Made by a program: the position numbers and the translations under genes. Below are positions 1 through 9,471 of a DNA stretch of 50,869 nt, in pieces. Origin of the DNA: Phocaeicola_A sp045647865. Its GTDB lineage: Bacteria; Bacteroidota; Bacteroidia; Bacteroidales; Bacteroidaceae. Each line of letters begins with the position of its first letter. Positions within the stretch are counted from its first letter, which is position 1. Location of the stretch: assembly GCA_045647865.1 (NCBI GenBank), contig JAZRMW010000056.1, positions 1-50,869 on the forward strand, written 5' to 3'. The notes below the pieces were generated by a model. That model did not search any database and was not told the DNA's origin. It saw nothing but the letters and a program-made list of their open reading frames with translations.

Positions 1-2063
1 CTACAGGATTGGTTCCTTTCATGGAGCGTTACTCCAATTCTACCCGCGAAGTGGCTCAGGACGGACGTCGTGGTGCCTTGATGTTGAGTGTAAGCATCAA
101 GCATCCCGATTCAGAATCCTTCATCGATGCCAAGATGACTGAAGGGAAGGTGACTGGCGCAAATGTGTCGGTAAAACTGGACGACGACTTTATGCGTGCT
201 GCCATTGAGGGTGTTCCTTATACCCAGCAATATCCTATCACGGGTGACAATCCGATGGTAAGTAAGGATATCGATGCGCAGGCTTTGTGGAAGAAAATTG
301 TGCATAACGCATGGAAGAGTGCCGAGCCTGGTGTACTTTTCTGGGATACCATTATTCGCGAAAGTGTGCCCGATTGCTATGCTGACTTGGGCTATCGCAC
401 TGTCAGCACCAATCCTTGTGGTGAAATACCCCTTTGTCCCTATGACTCATGCCGTCTGTTGGCCATCAACCTCTACTCATACGTGGTGAATCCTTTTACC
501 AAAGAGGCTTACTTTGACTTTGAACTGTTCAAAAAGCATGTTGGCTTGGCCCAGCGTATCATGGATGATATCATCGACTTGGAGTTGGAGAAGATTGAAC
601 GCATCATGGAGAAAATCAAGAGCGACCCCGAAAGCGATGAAGTGAAAGGTAGCGAGATGATGCTTTGGGAGAAGATTTACAAGAAGAGCGGACAGGGACG
701 TCGTACCGGTGTGGGTATCACGGCTGAAGGTGACATGCTTGCCGCTATGGGGTTGCGATATGGTACCCAGGAGGCTACGGACTTCAGTGTTCAGGTACAC
801 AAGACGGTTGCCATTGAGGCTTACCGCTCATCGGTGAATATGGCCAAGGAACGTGGAGCATTCGCCGTGTATGACAGTGAACGTGAAAAGAATAATCCGT
901 TCGTAAACCGTATCAAGGAGGCCGATCCTGCTTTGTATGAAGAGATGAAGCAGTATGGCCGTCGAAACATTGCCTGTTTGACGATTGCACCAACAGGGAC
1001 AACCAGCCTGATGACCCAGACTACAAGCGGTATCGAACCAGTGTTCATGCCCGTCTATAAGCGTCGTCGCAAGGTGAACCCCAATGACCCCGAAGTGCAT
1101 GTGGACTTCATGGATGAAACAGGGGATGCCTTTGAAGAATACATTGTTTACCACCACAAGTTCCTTGAGTGGATGCGCGTGAATGGATATGATACTGAAA
1201 AGCGTTATTCCCAAGAGGAAATCGATGAATTGGTAGCAAAGTCTCCTTATAATAAAGCCACCAGTAACGATGTGGATTGGCTGATGAAGGTGCAGATGCA
1301 AGGAGCTATCCAAAAGTGGGTGGACCATTCTATCAGTGTGACTATCAATCTGCCTAACGATGTGGACGAAGAGTTGGTCAACCGTCTTTATGTAGAGGCT
1401 TGGAAGAGCGGATGCAAGGGATGCACTGTATATCGTGACGGAAGCCGTGCCGGCGTGCTCATCTCGACAAAGAGCAGCAAGAAGGATGAACCGCTGCCAT
1501 GCAAACCACCTACAGTGACCGAAGTACGTCCTACCGTGCTCGATTGCGACATCGTTCGTTTCCAGAACAACAAGGAGAAGTGGGTGGCATTTGTCGGTTT
1601 ACTTGATGGCTATCCCTACGAAATCTTCACCGGTCTGCAGGACGACGAGGAGGGTATCATCTTGCCTAAGAGCGTAACCCGCGGACGCATCATCAAGACG
1701 ACCGACGAAGAGGGACGCAAGCGCTACGACTTCCAGTTCGAGAACAAGCGCGGATACAAGACTACCGTGGAAGGACTTTCCGAAAAGTTCAACAAGGAGT
1801 ATTGGAACTATGCCAAGCTGATTTCCGGAGTGTTGCGCTACCGTATGCCTATCGAGCAGGTAATCAAGTTGGTTGGTTCACTCCAGCTCGACAGCGAGAG
1901 CATCAACACCTGGAAGAATGGTGTTGAGCGTGCCTTGAAGAAATACATCCAAGATGGCACCGAAGCCAAGGGACAGAAGTGCCCGAACTGCGGACATGAA
2001 ACCCTTGTTTATCAAGAGGGTTGTCTCATCTGCAAACACTGTGGAAGTTCACGTTGCGGATAA
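1..2063 (+). CDS. nrdJ: Adenosylcobalamin-dependent (class II) ribonucleotide reductase, 3' part
   Basis: Reduces ribonucleotides to deoxyribonucleotides in the cytoplasm using a coenzyme B12-derived radical. The reading frame is open through the left edge, so the N-terminus is missing; about 686 residues are visible. Counting from the Leu codon (TTG) at base 9, NPCGEI at about residues 135-140 is the thiyl-radical cysteine motif with its Asn and Glu partners, and APTGT lies at about 328-332. After the barrel come a GCKGCTVYRDGS motif, a linker domain, and a C-terminal zinc-ribbon with CPNCGHE, CLICKHC and a final SSRCG. The terminal cysteines are known in the family to shuttle electrons to the active site. 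No radical-generating partner gene is needed. A strong terminator follows directly. The family assignment is firm; the true start cannot be seen. Confidence 0.95.
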   Translation, partial: TGLVPFMERYSNSTREVAQDGRRGALMLSVSIKHPDSESFIDAKMTEGKVTGANVSVKLDDDFMRAAIEGVPYTQQYPITGDNPMVSKDIDAQALWKKIVHNAWKSAEPGVLFWDTIIRESVPDCYADLGYRTVSTNPCGEIPLCPYDSCRLLAINLYSYVVNPFTKEAYFDFELFKKHVGLAQRIMDDIIDLELEKIERIMEKIKSDPESDEVKGSEMMLWEKIYKKSGQGRRTGVGITAEGDMLAAMGLRYGTQEATDFSVQVHKTVAIEAYRSSVNMAKERGAFAVYDSEREKNNPFVNRIKEADPALYEEMKQYGRRNIACLTIAPTGTTSLMTQTTSGIEPVFMPVYKRRRKVNPNDPEVHVDFMDETGDAFEEYIVYHHKFLEWMRVNGYDTEKRYSQEEIDELVAKSPYNKATSNDVDWLMKVQMQGAIQKWVDHSISVTINLPNDVDEELVNRLYVEAWKSGCKGCTVYRDGSRAGVLISTKSSKKDEPLPCKPPTVTEVRPTVLDCDIVRFQNNKEKWVAFVGLLDGYPYEIFTGLQDDEEGIILPKSVTRGRIIKTTDEEGRKRYDFQFENKRGYKTTVEGLSEKFNKEYWNYAKLISGVLRYRMPIEQVIKLVGSLQLDSESINTWKNGVERALKKYIQDGTEAKGQKCPNCGHETLVYQEGCLICKHCGSSRCG

Positions 2064-2091
2064 AGAAAAAGGATTTGAAAAGTTTGTATAG

Positions 2092-2129
2092 AAAAGTTCC
2101 CGTTGGCGGATGCCAGCGGGAACTTTTTT
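2092..2129 (+). terminator. Rho-independent terminator of nrdJ
   Basis: AGTTCCCGTTGGC pairs with GCCAGCGGGAACT across a GGAT loop, with a single G-T wobble, and is followed by a run of T. It lies 29 bases after the nrdJ stop. It may also separate nrdJ from the convergent GH127 gene. Confidence 0.9.
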
Positions 2130-2199
2130 ATGTTGTTTTTTTAGTTCGTGTGTAAACTCTTCTACAAAAAGACACTTCAAATGTCAACGAAAATAGTTT

Positions 2200-4674
2200 T
2201 TATTTTACTTCCCATTCAAAGACACCGGTGGAGTAATTGTCTGGTTGGTCGATTTCCAATTTGAGAGCGGTGGTGGTGACGGGATTGAACTGTACCATGT
2301 TGCCGACACCCTTTACGCATTCGTATGGGGTGATGTTTTTTACAGGCGTCCATTCGTTATCTCCATTTTTATATAGAATACGCCATGCTTTGGGTACACG
2401 GCATCCGCCCCATGGGCCATCGTCGAACCAATAGAGAGTACAAGCTGAAACCTTCATTTCCTTCGGGAAAGTGTAGGTTATCCATTCCGTACCAGCCTGT
2501 TTGGGCCAAGTGTGATAGTAGGGGATGGAACGGTCGTTACCGTCTTGAGGAACCAACCCGTCGTTGATGCTTCGGAGTGCCGTTGTACGGATAGAGGCGT
2601 CAATCTTGCTTTGTGAAGCTGCTGTAGCGGGGACTCCCGGACGGGCCGCACTGATATTGCAGGGCAACCAAACGGACATCTTACCACTGCCACGATGTGC
2701 CCAAGCATAGTAGGGTATAAGTGTCAGGGTTACATCCTTTGCCTGTAGGCAGCCTTCTTCGTCGTAACTCAGTGTTTGGGCATTGGTCTTCAATTGGGTG
2801 ATACCGTAAAGTAGGTCATTGCGACGTACTTCTTCGAACTTGGGCTCGCGGTTGAGCAAAAGAGTCATGATATCGAACTCGTTATCAGGCCATTCAGCAC
2901 AATAGACAATTGGACCACGTTCGATAGCCAGACGACCACGGTCAGCTTCCACACGGGCATTTGCTTTTACGGTGCGCGGTTGCATATCGAGGTGAAGCTC
3001 TATACGGTCGCCCTTCTTCCAACGGCGGTTGATGGCGAGGTAACCGTCCTTTCCGATAGTCTTTTCTACGGCTTCACCATTCACAGTGATGGTATAGTCC
3101 AAGCGTTTGTTGTCTGCATAGGCGTAGAGGTCAGAGGGTACAACTTGTCCCTTCACCCAGCCGGGGATACGCAGCTTCAGGGTGAAATCGTGTCCGGTGG
3201 CATGATTAACGGTTATTCCAATCGCTCCGTCCCATGGATATTCTGTCTTTTGTGAAAGGGTCAGTTTCTTTCCGCCTACCTTCAGTGTGGCAGTATTGCT
3301 GACGAAGAGGTTGACATAGACGTTGTTATCCTTCACGGCATAGACGTATCCGGGCAGTGAAGGAATGAAACGGCAGATATTTGACGGACAGCAGGCACAA
3401 CCGAACCAAGCTTGACGTTGGTGTTGTCCCATGGATTCCAATGGGTTGGGGTAGAAGAAACCGTTACCTTCGAGCGAAACACCCGAAATGAGCCCGTTGT
3501 AGAGCGAACGTTCCAATACATCGTAATATTTACTCTCGCCATGGAGCAGGAAGAGACGGTAGTTCATATAAACGTTACCGATTGCGGCACATGTTTCGCA
3601 ATAAGCTGACATGTTGGGCAATTCGTAATTCTTGCCGAATGCTTCACCGCTGGCTGTGGCACCGATACCACCCGTAACATAGAGTTTTTTGCTTACAATG
3701 TTGTCCCAAATGTGACCGATTGCATCGATATAGGCTTGGTCGCCTGTGAGAGCTGCTACATCGGCCATACCGCTATACATGTAGGCGGCACGTACGGCAT
3801 GTCCTACAGCTTCGCTCTGTTCGATGACAGGTTGGTGGGCTTGACTGTATTGGTCTCGACGTGAGGTATATCCGCGCTTGTCGAGAAAGAACTTGGCAAG
3901 ATCCAGATACTTCTTTTCCCCCGTTACGGTATAAAGTTTGGCCAAAGCCATTTCTGCTATCTGGTGGCCGGGAACATAGACTTGCTTTCCTTCGCCTTCA
4001 CCGATTTCATTATAGACACAGTCGGCATAGCGGATGGCGATATCAAGGAAATTACGTTGTCCCGTAGCTTGGTAATGTGCAATGGCTCCCTCGACCATGT
4101 GTCCCAAGTTGTAGAATTCGTGGCTCAGGTCTTCTACCTTCTCCCAACGTTTACCTGTGGCCCATTCGTGTGGGGCTGCAGGATTCTGTGTACGGGCGGT
4201 GAACAGATAACCGTCAGGTTCTTGGGCCGATGAGACAACGACCAATACGCTGTCAATATACTTCTTCAGTTTCTTGTCGGGGTAGGTTTGCAGCAGGTAG
4301 CTGGCACCTTCGATGGTCTTATACACGTCGGTGTCGTCGAACGAATAGCCGCCAATCTTTACCCCCTTGGCTACTTCGGCGTATGCGGGATTGTCCTTTA
4401 GTGCGGGATTCTTCTGTAACTCCATCATCTGGGCAGCACGGGTGAAATTGGTATAGCGTCCCGTTTCTTCGCATTTGCTGAAAGCGAGGGGAATCGTCAC
4501 TTCACGGCTGGCTTTGAGACGTTGTCCCCAAAAATTGTCGGTAACTTTCACACTGGTAAAGGGGACAGGGTTGATGGGATAACCTCCTGATGCGGAGGAT
4601 TTCTGTTGGGCTACAGCAGAGCCTGTGGCCAGTGTCAGGCACAGTATGGCAGATAAAATGCGGTGTGTAGTCAT
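2200..4674 (-). CDS. GH127 family beta-L-arabinofuranosidase, exported
   Basis: Predicted to remove terminal beta-L-arabinofuranose from plant glycans or glycoproteins, in the periplasm or at the surface. A signal peptide covers residues 1-22 (ending SAVA). The GH127 catalytic set can be placed by spacing against the characterised enzyme HypBA1: Glu344 as the acid/base candidate, E360-T-C362, and C428-C429 in GCACCPSN as zinc ligands and nucleophile. An alpha/alpha barrel makes up roughly residues 30-450. The C-terminal 130 residues look like a beta-sandwich of discoidin type. At 824 aa it is longer than the bacterial minimum because of this tail. No SusC/SusD pair or other glycosidase adjoins it, so it is not in an obvious polysaccharide locus. 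Related families GH146 and DUF1680 overlap in sequence, so the exact substrate is uncertain. Confidence 0.88.
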   Translation of the reverse strand: MTTHRILSAILCLTLATGSAVAQQKSSASGGYPINPVPFTSVKVTDNFWGQRLKASREVTIPLAFSKCEETGRYTNFTRAAQMMELQKNPALKDNPAYAEVAKGVKIGGYSFDDTDVYKTIEGASYLLQTYPDKKLKKYIDSVLVVVSSAQEPDGYLFTARTQNPAAPHEWATGKRWEKVEDLSHEFYNLGHMVEGAIAHYQATGQRNFLDIAIRYADCVYNEIGEGEGKQVYVPGHQIAEMALAKLYTVTGEKKYLDLAKFFLDKRGYTSRRDQYSQAHQPVIEQSEAVGHAVRAAYMYSGMADVAALTGDQAYIDAIGHIWDNIVSKKLYVTGGIGATASGEAFGKNYELPNMSAYCETCAAIGNVYMNYRLFLLHGESKYYDVLERSLYNGLISGVSLEGNGFFYPNPLESMGQHQRQAWFGCACCPSNICRFIPSLPGYVYAVKDNNVYVNLFVSNTATLKVGGKKLTLSQKTEYPWDGAIGITVNHATGHDFTLKLRIPGWVKGQVVPSDLYAYADNKRLDYTITVNGEAVEKTIGKDGYLAINRRWKKGDRIELHLDMQPRTVKANARVEADRGRLAIERGPIVYCAEWPDNEFDIMTLLLNREPKFEEVRRNDLLYGITQLKTNAQTLSYDEEGCLQAKDVTLTLIPYYAWAHRGSGKMSVWLPCNISAARPGVPATAASQSKIDASIRTTALRSINDGLVPQDGNDRSIPYYHTWPKQAGTEWITYTFPKEMKVSACTLYWFDDGPWGGCRVPKAWRILYKNGDNEWTPVKNITPYECVKGVGNMVQFNPVTTTALKLEIDQPDNYSTGVFEWEVK

Positions 4675-4729
4675 AGATTCTTTTTTTTGTTGTAAAATGG
4701 ATTCAAAGAGTTCTCAATTTTATAAGTTT

Positions 4730-4788
4730 AGGAGTTAAAGCCCATATTCTTCTGTCATACATCATAACTGGCTTTAACTCCTTAATGA
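4730..4788. repeat. AT-rich inverted repeat between the M16 and GH127 genes
   Basis: AGGAGTTAAAGCC is matched by GGCTTTAACTCCT about 27 bases later. The loop begins CATATTCTT. It could terminate the M16 transcript, but neither strand has a long T run after it. The same AAGCCCATATTCTT string occurs inside another inverted repeat near 19480. Confidence 0.6.
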
Positions 4789-4834
4789 AGCGTATCGGAA
4801 TGATAACTCCTTTTATTTCTCTAACAATGAATGA

Positions 4835-7651
4835 TTACTTTGTTCCACTGATGCTCACCTCGATGCAGTTGCCCTGCTTGATGAGTTTCTTCATGAACTT
4901 CTGGATTTCCTTACCGGTGATACTGTTTACCATTTGTTCGTAGTTCTTGGTTCCGTCAATGCCGTGCCAATAGAACTCCTTGAGTTGGTTCATCCAGTAG
5001 CCGTTTTCCTTTTGGTTCTCTTGATTCTTCTTCAGCATGTATTCCTTCACGCGGGCCAGTTGCTCGGGATTGGGACCGTTCTTGATGAATTCATCCAGTC
5101 CTTGTCGGATAACCTCAGTCATGCGGGCACGGCGTTCGGGGTCGGTGTCGAAGGTGATTTGCAGGCGTACCTCTTCTTTCGGATAGTGGTTGATACCACC
5201 GCTTACACCTACTCCGTAGGTCCCACCTTCTTTCTCGCGTACACTTTCGGTATATACCATATCCAATACCTGTGAAACGATGCTCATAATCATCTTACCA
5301 CGTGCGTCATACTTCCCTTTACCTGTATAGAAAAGGAATACTGTACTTTTGGGCAATTCCATTGTACGTTCGAAGTTGTTGGTGTATTCTCCCTTGCGGA
5401 TAGTGGGGTTGATTTTACCATTGAACTTTTCAGCCCCTTCCTTGGTCGGAAGAGCACCCAGATACTTTTCAAAGAGAGGCAGGGCTGTCGCTTCATCGAT
5501 GTTTCCTACAAACATAAAGGTAAAGTCGTCACCATCGGCGAAACGTTCCTTGTACATCTCCATGGTACGTGCATAATCAATCTGGTCAACCATTTCCTTG
5601 GTGAACTTAATGGCACGAGGGTGGTGGTTGTAGAGAGCTACGGTCAATGTGTCATTGAAAGCTGTGGCAGGATTCAACTCTTGATACCCCAACGACGCCT
5701 TGGCACGATTCTTGTATGACTCGAAAGCTGCTTCGTCCATGCGAGGGGCAGTGAACATGAGGTAAGTGAGTTGGAGCAGTGTTTCCAAATCCTTGGGTGA
5801 GCAGCTTCCGCTCAATCCTTCTTCCAGTGAATTGACATATGGAGTTACACCTACAATCTTTCCAGCCAACACCTTCATTAGGTCGGTACTGCTGAAGTTG
5901 CCTAATCCACCCAATTCGCACACTTCATTCAATACTTCGATATTGATGATGTCTTCAGTGGGGAGCAAACTGTTACCTCCAGCACTGAAAGCATTCATGC
6001 GAATTTCGTCGGCCTTATAGTCTGTGGGCTTCATAATGATTTTTACACCGTTGCTCAAGGTATATACTTTAGAACCAAACTGTCCTTCAGTGGTCTTCAC
6101 AACTTTGCCGGCTTCAGGTAATTGGTTGATGAGGGGCTCGTTGGAAACTTTGTCCACATAGGGTTCGATGTTTTCGGCTTTCACTTGTGCAACGAGTTCC
6201 AACATGCGTTCCTTGGTAGGGTAGCTTACACCCTCTTTTTCGGGAGCAAACACAGTGATTACCAGGTTGCTGTCGCTCATCATCTGTTGCATCATCTGGT
6301 TGATGGCTGCTACAGGAATCATGGGGGCAATCTGATTCATCATTGAATATTCTGCTTCGATACCGGGGATGGGTTCGTTGTCAATGAAGTGACGTACGTA
6401 CTCCTCTGCATATTCCGTATTTTTTCTTTTGCTGCGTTCGTTGTAGGCATTTTCTAAAGAACGGAGATAGGTGGCTTTTACACGGGCAAATTCTCCTTCG
6501 GTGAAACCATAGCGGCGAGCGCGTTCCATTTCGCGAATCAAAGTGGTAAAAGCTGTTTCTACACCATCTTCTTTGCAGATGGCTACACCAGTGAATGCAT
6601 CTTTGGTATTGGCGATAAGGAAGTTTCCGTCAAACACACCTGCTCCCATGAAAGGAGGATTAGAACTCTGTTGTACAATCTCCTCAAATCGTGTGTCGAA
6701 CATTTGGGCCATCATTCCTTGGGCAAAATTCATCACCATGTAGTTTACATCGTTTTTGGCTGCATTGGGAATTGCTTCGTGCTTCATCATATACTGGATG
6801 CGTACGTTGGTCTGTTCCTTGTCTGTGGCAATGGCTACGATGGGTTCTTTGTTGTCGGGTACTGGATAGTAGATGCGTTCAGCAGGGTTGGCAGGCATCT
6901 CCACGTCAGAAAAGATACTCTTCACCTTAGCTTCCATCTGGTCAACATCGAAATCCCCCACGATGATAATACCTTGTTGGTCGGGGCGATACCACTTTTC
7001 ATAATAATCGCGCAGAGCTTTGTAGGGGAAGTTATCTACTACCTCCATTGTTCCGATGGGCAAGCGGTTGGCATACTGGCTTCCAGGGTAAACCAAGGGA
7101 AATACCTTTTCGTAGATGCGCATGGTTGCTCCCATGCGGGTACGCCACTCTTCGTGAATGACACCACGCTCTTTGTCTATTTCTGCTTCACCTAAAGTCA
7201 GACCATCGCTCCAATCGCGAAGTATCCACAGACATGAATCAATAGCTTCGGGTACTTTATGGATGGGAACATTGTTGATGTTGTACACTGTCTCGTCCAT
7301 GGCGGTGTAGGCATTAAGGTTGGTGCCGAACTTTACACCGATATTCTCCAAATAATCACGGAGCCCGTTACCGGGAAAATGCTTGGTGCCATTGAAACAC
7401 ATGTGTTCCAAAAAGTGGGCCAATCCACGTTGGTTCTCTTCTTCAAGGATGGAACCTACTTTCTGAGCAATGTAGAAATCGGCTTGTCCTTCAGGAAGGG
7501 CATTGTGGCGGATGTAATAAGTTAGCCCGTTCTCCAATTTGCCGATACGTACGTTCGGATCTGTGGGAATCGGTTGTGCCTGTTGGGCAAGCACAGGAAT
7601 GCAAAGGCACACAATGAGTGTGGTCAGCATGTTTCTTAGCTTGATTTTCAT
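4835..7651 (-). CDS. M16 family zinc metallopeptidase (insulinase/PqqL-like), exported
   Basis: A 938-residue peptidase with two M16 halves in one chain, predicted to act on peptides in the periplasm. A signal peptide covers about residues 1-22 (ends VLAQ). The inverted zinc motif HFLEH is at 79-83, and the downstream zinc-binding Glu lies in the ERGVIHEEW segment near 155-165, as known for the family. The C-terminal half (from about 520) lacks the motif but carries the usual inactive-domain features, including the R/Y segment around EGGTYGVGVSGG that helps bind substrate. It is followed after 26 bases upstream in sequence by the CPBP gene on the same strand, so the two may be co-transcribed. 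It resembles Bacteroides M16 proteins annotated as insulinase family. Confidence 0.93.
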   Translation of the reverse strand: MKIKLRNMLTTLIVCLCIPVLAQQAQPIPTDPNVRIGKLENGLTYYIRHNALPEGQADFYIAQKVGSILEEENQRGLAHFLEHMCFNGTKHFPGNGLRDYLENIGVKFGTNLNAYTAMDETVYNINNVPIHKVPEAIDSCLWILRDWSDGLTLGEAEIDKERGVIHEEWRTRMGATMRIYEKVFPLVYPGSQYANRLPIGTMEVVDNFPYKALRDYYEKWYRPDQQGIIIVGDFDVDQMEAKVKSIFSDVEMPANPAERIYYPVPDNKEPIVAIATDKEQTNVRIQYMMKHEAIPNAAKNDVNYMVMNFAQGMMAQMFDTRFEEIVQQSSNPPFMGAGVFDGNFLIANTKDAFTGVAICKEDGVETAFTTLIREMERARRYGFTEGEFARVKATYLRSLENAYNERSKRKNTEYAEEYVRHFIDNEPIPGIEAEYSMMNQIAPMIPVAAINQMMQQMMSDSNLVITVFAPEKEGVSYPTKERMLELVAQVKAENIEPYVDKVSNEPLINQLPEAGKVVKTTEGQFGSKVYTLSNGVKIIMKPTDYKADEIRMNAFSAGGNSLLPTEDIINIEVLNEVCELGGLGNFSSTDLMKVLAGKIVGVTPYVNSLEEGLSGSCSPKDLETLLQLTYLMFTAPRMDEAAFESYKNRAKASLGYQELNPATAFNDTLTVALYNHHPRAIKFTKEMVDQIDYARTMEMYKERFADGDDFTFMFVGNIDEATALPLFEKYLGALPTKEGAEKFNGKINPTIRKGEYTNNFERTMELPKSTVFLFYTGKGKYDARGKMIMSIVSQVLDMVYTESVREKEGGTYGVGVSGGINHYPKEEVRLQITFDTDPERRARMTEVIRQGLDEFIKNGPNPEQLARVKEYMLKKNQENQKENGYWMNQLKEFYWHGIDGTKNYEQMVNSITGKEIQKFMKKLIKQGNCIEVSISGTK

Positions 7652-7677
7652 TTTGTTTAATTGAATTAAAATTATAG

Positions 7678-8430
7678 TTATTTCTCTGTTTTCTGTAATG
7701 TGTGGATTTGTATCCGATGTCCTGCGAATAAAGTGATAGCCAATCCGATGACGGCTATTGAAAGCAGAATTACGGTGGCATAGGGTGTGTGCGGAGGTAG
7801 CATCGTTTCGGTATTGCAGATTGCCATTTGGGCCACTCCTAATGAGTTGTTCAGTGCATGGCCTATTATCGCAGGATATAGGTTGTTAGTTTTCCAAGTG
7901 ATCCATCCCAAGACTAATCCGATTAAAAAGGCAAACACGATTTGGGCTGGGTTGATATGGATGAGACCGAATGCCAAAGCGGAAAGTATGATGGCTCTTT
8001 GCGGTGTGTATCCAGAGTTCCTTAAACTTTGTAGAATGGCCCCACGGAACAATAATTCTTCTATCCACGGAGCCATTAAAGCAATGCTCATAATACCTAA
8101 AATGTTGTGGCTCATCGCCATGAAATCCTTCTCGAGCCAATTGGGTAAAGTCATCAACTCATTCAGTGCATTGCTGCAAAGTATGGCGCCGAATAGACAT
8201 ACAATACTGTAAACGAGTATGTTGGAAGTAATAGGACGCAATAGATTATTCAACTGTACATGGCCAAAGACGATGAGGTGTGTGGTCATGATTGCTCCTG
8301 AAAGTAATAGAGTCCATCCTAATTGGGTGGTCATACTGATTGGATGCATTTGGGAGATTCCAAACATGATGGCTGATGCCAATAATTGATAGGCGAAGTA
8401 CAAAAGTACCAATTTGAGAGTGCTCTTCAT
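7678..8430 (-). CDS. CPBP family intramembrane glutamic endopeptidase
   Basis: A 250-residue inner-membrane protein of about seven or eight hydrophobic segments. The family motifs are all visible: EELLFR at 124-129, FGLIHxN around 154-160, and GHALNN at 190-195. In the Rce1/CPBP fold the paired Glu and two His residues form the intramembrane protease centre. Bacterial members are linked to peptide maturation, immunity to bacteriocins or protein anchoring; nothing here decides which. It lies directly upstream of the M16 peptidase on the same strand with a 26-base gap, which suggests a two-gene unit of membrane and periplasmic peptidases. Confidence 0.9.
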   Translation of the reverse strand: MKSTLKLVLLYFAYQLLASAIMFGISQMHPISMTTQLGWTLLLSGAIMTTHLIVFGHVQLNNLLRPITSNILVYSIVCLFGAILCSNALNELMTLPNWLEKDFMAMSHNILGIMSIALMAPWIEELLFRGAILQSLRNSGYTPQRAIILSALAFGLIHINPAQIVFAFLIGLVLGWITWKTNNLYPAIIGHALNNSLGVAQMAICNTETMLPPHTPYATVILLSIAVIGLAITLFAGHRIQIHTLQKTEK

Positions 8431-8527
8431 GCGCGCGTGTAAACCTTAATTAATATGTAATTGAGGTGCAAAGGAACAAAGAATATTCAGAGTGAGCAAA
8501 TATTGACGTGTTTTCTAAAGATTATTT

Positions 8528-8691
8528 AACGTGAGTCCGATATAAGAAGTAGGTGTTGGAGATGATATCTCAGTTCCTTTAAAATCTATCAGGTGTCCGA
8601 GAAAATTCTATCAGCTAATGGAAGAAAAACTATCAGCTAATAGATTTTGATGGGACACCTGTAAAAATTACTCTTATATCGAACTCGCGTT
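8528..8691. mobile_element. MITE-like element with imperfect 19-bp terminal inverted repeats
   Basis: The left end AACGTGAGTCCGATATAAG (8528-8546) matches the reverse complement of the right end at 8673-8691 except for two or three bases. The first bases resemble the AACGTGAGTTCGA ends of the IS982 remnant at 26583-27164. No coding sequence fits inside its 164 bases. It contains the 22-bp array listed next. The whole 314-base gap between the CPBP and sigma factor genes holds only this element and presumably the promoter of the CPBP gene. Confidence 0.55.
8564..8673. repeat. Array of 22-bp units with CTATCAG cores
   Basis: CTATCAG starts at 8586, 8608 and 8630, exactly 22 bases apart. The 8608 and 8630 copies extend to CTATCAGCTAAT. 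A weaker unit (GATATCTCAG) begins at 8564, and GGGACACCTG starts at 8652. CAGGTGTCC at 8590-8598 is the inverse of GGACACCTG at 8653-8661. Each unit has a conserved head and an A/T-rich tail. Confidence 0.75.
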
Positions 8692-8744
8692 GATTAGATT
8701 CTGACTCACGATTTAGAATAACTAAATGTAAGGATGTGAGGAGC

Positions 8745-9254
8745 TTATCGGAAATCCTTCAGTTCAATTTGCAAACGTTGTCGAGTAAAGAATATGCGGC
8801 TTTTGACCGTTCCGAGTGGTAAGCCTAATTTTTCGGCAATTTCGCGATACTTGAAACCGGATACGTGCATGGAAAAAGGAATCCTGTATTCTTTGGGCAG
8901 TCGGTTGACTGCACGGTGGATTTCTTTCAGATCGTATGCCTCTTCTGTGCTGTCGTATGCTATATCTTTGGACTGGTTGATGTGATAAAGGTTCTCTGTT
9001 TGATCAACAAAGGTTTGGTCACGTACCTGTTTTCTATAATTATTAATGAAGATATTGCGCATGATTGTATACATCCAACCTCTGAAATTGGTGTCAGGTT
9101 CAAATTTGTCTTCATTGTCTAGAGCTTTTAACGAGGTCTCTTGTAACAGATCATTTGCCTCCTCGGGGTCTGCAGTCAGTTTGTAAGCGAAACGTAGCAA
9201 CTCATCTTGAATAGCAAGTAACTCAGATTTGAAGTTTAAAGTATTCATACCCAT
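8745..9254 (-). CDS. RNA polymerase sigma factor, ECF subfamily
   Basis: A 169-residue ECF sigma factor. Region 2 (about residues 8-80) contains the DLLQETSLKALDN and FRGWMYTIMRNIFINNYRK segments that bind core polymerase and the -10 element. Region 4 (about 110-165) contains the helix-turn-helix FKYREIAEKLGLPLGTVKSRIFFTRQRL. No anti-sigma gene lies next to it: downstream is the MITE-like element and upstream is pfkA behind its terminator. It may therefore be controlled from elsewhere or by its own level. An alternative start is the Met at codon 3 (MNTLNFK). Sigma-70 family assignment is certain; its regulon is unknown. Confidence 0.93.
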   Translation of the reverse strand: MGMNTLNFKSELLAIQDELLRFAYKLTADPEEANDLLQETSLKALDNEDKFEPDTNFRGWMYTIMRNIFINNYRKQVRDQTFVDQTENLYHINQSKDIAYDSTEEAYDLKEIHRAVNRLPKEYRIPFSMHVSGFKYREIAEKLGLPLGTVKSRIFFTRQRLQIELKDFR

Positions 9255-9342
9255 TTAATTTAAAATTGTACAGTTCTTGTTTTTTTTGATTTCTGGGTGC
9301 AATATTACTGCTATTTCATACGTGATTCAGAAAAAAGCAATG

Positions 9343-9390
9343 AAAAAAGGGGGATAAAGTACACTTTTGGGTACTTTTATCCCCCTTTTA
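9343..9390 (-). terminator. Terminator of pfkA
   Basis: On the minus strand AAAAGGGGGATAAAAGTAC pairs with GTACTTTATCCCCCTTTT, apart from one bulged base, and is followed by a T run. It is about 82 bases past the pfkA stop. The structure is near symmetric but the sigma factor reads away from it. Confidence 0.88.
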
Positions 9391-9471
9391 GGGTGTTTTT
9401 GTACAAAATTACCCTTTTAAGGGCTTGTTCTTTTTCGATTTTTTCAAGCAAACTGGAGATTGAAAAGGTTT

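Noticed and set aside
7787..8212. Plus-strand frame of 141 codons
   Set aside because: It is a shadow of the CPBP protease gene, whose motifs on the minus strand are complete.
8745..9254. Sigma factor with adjacent anti-sigma gene
   Set aside because: No membrane or anti-sigma-like protein is encoded on either side; pfkA is separated by a terminator.
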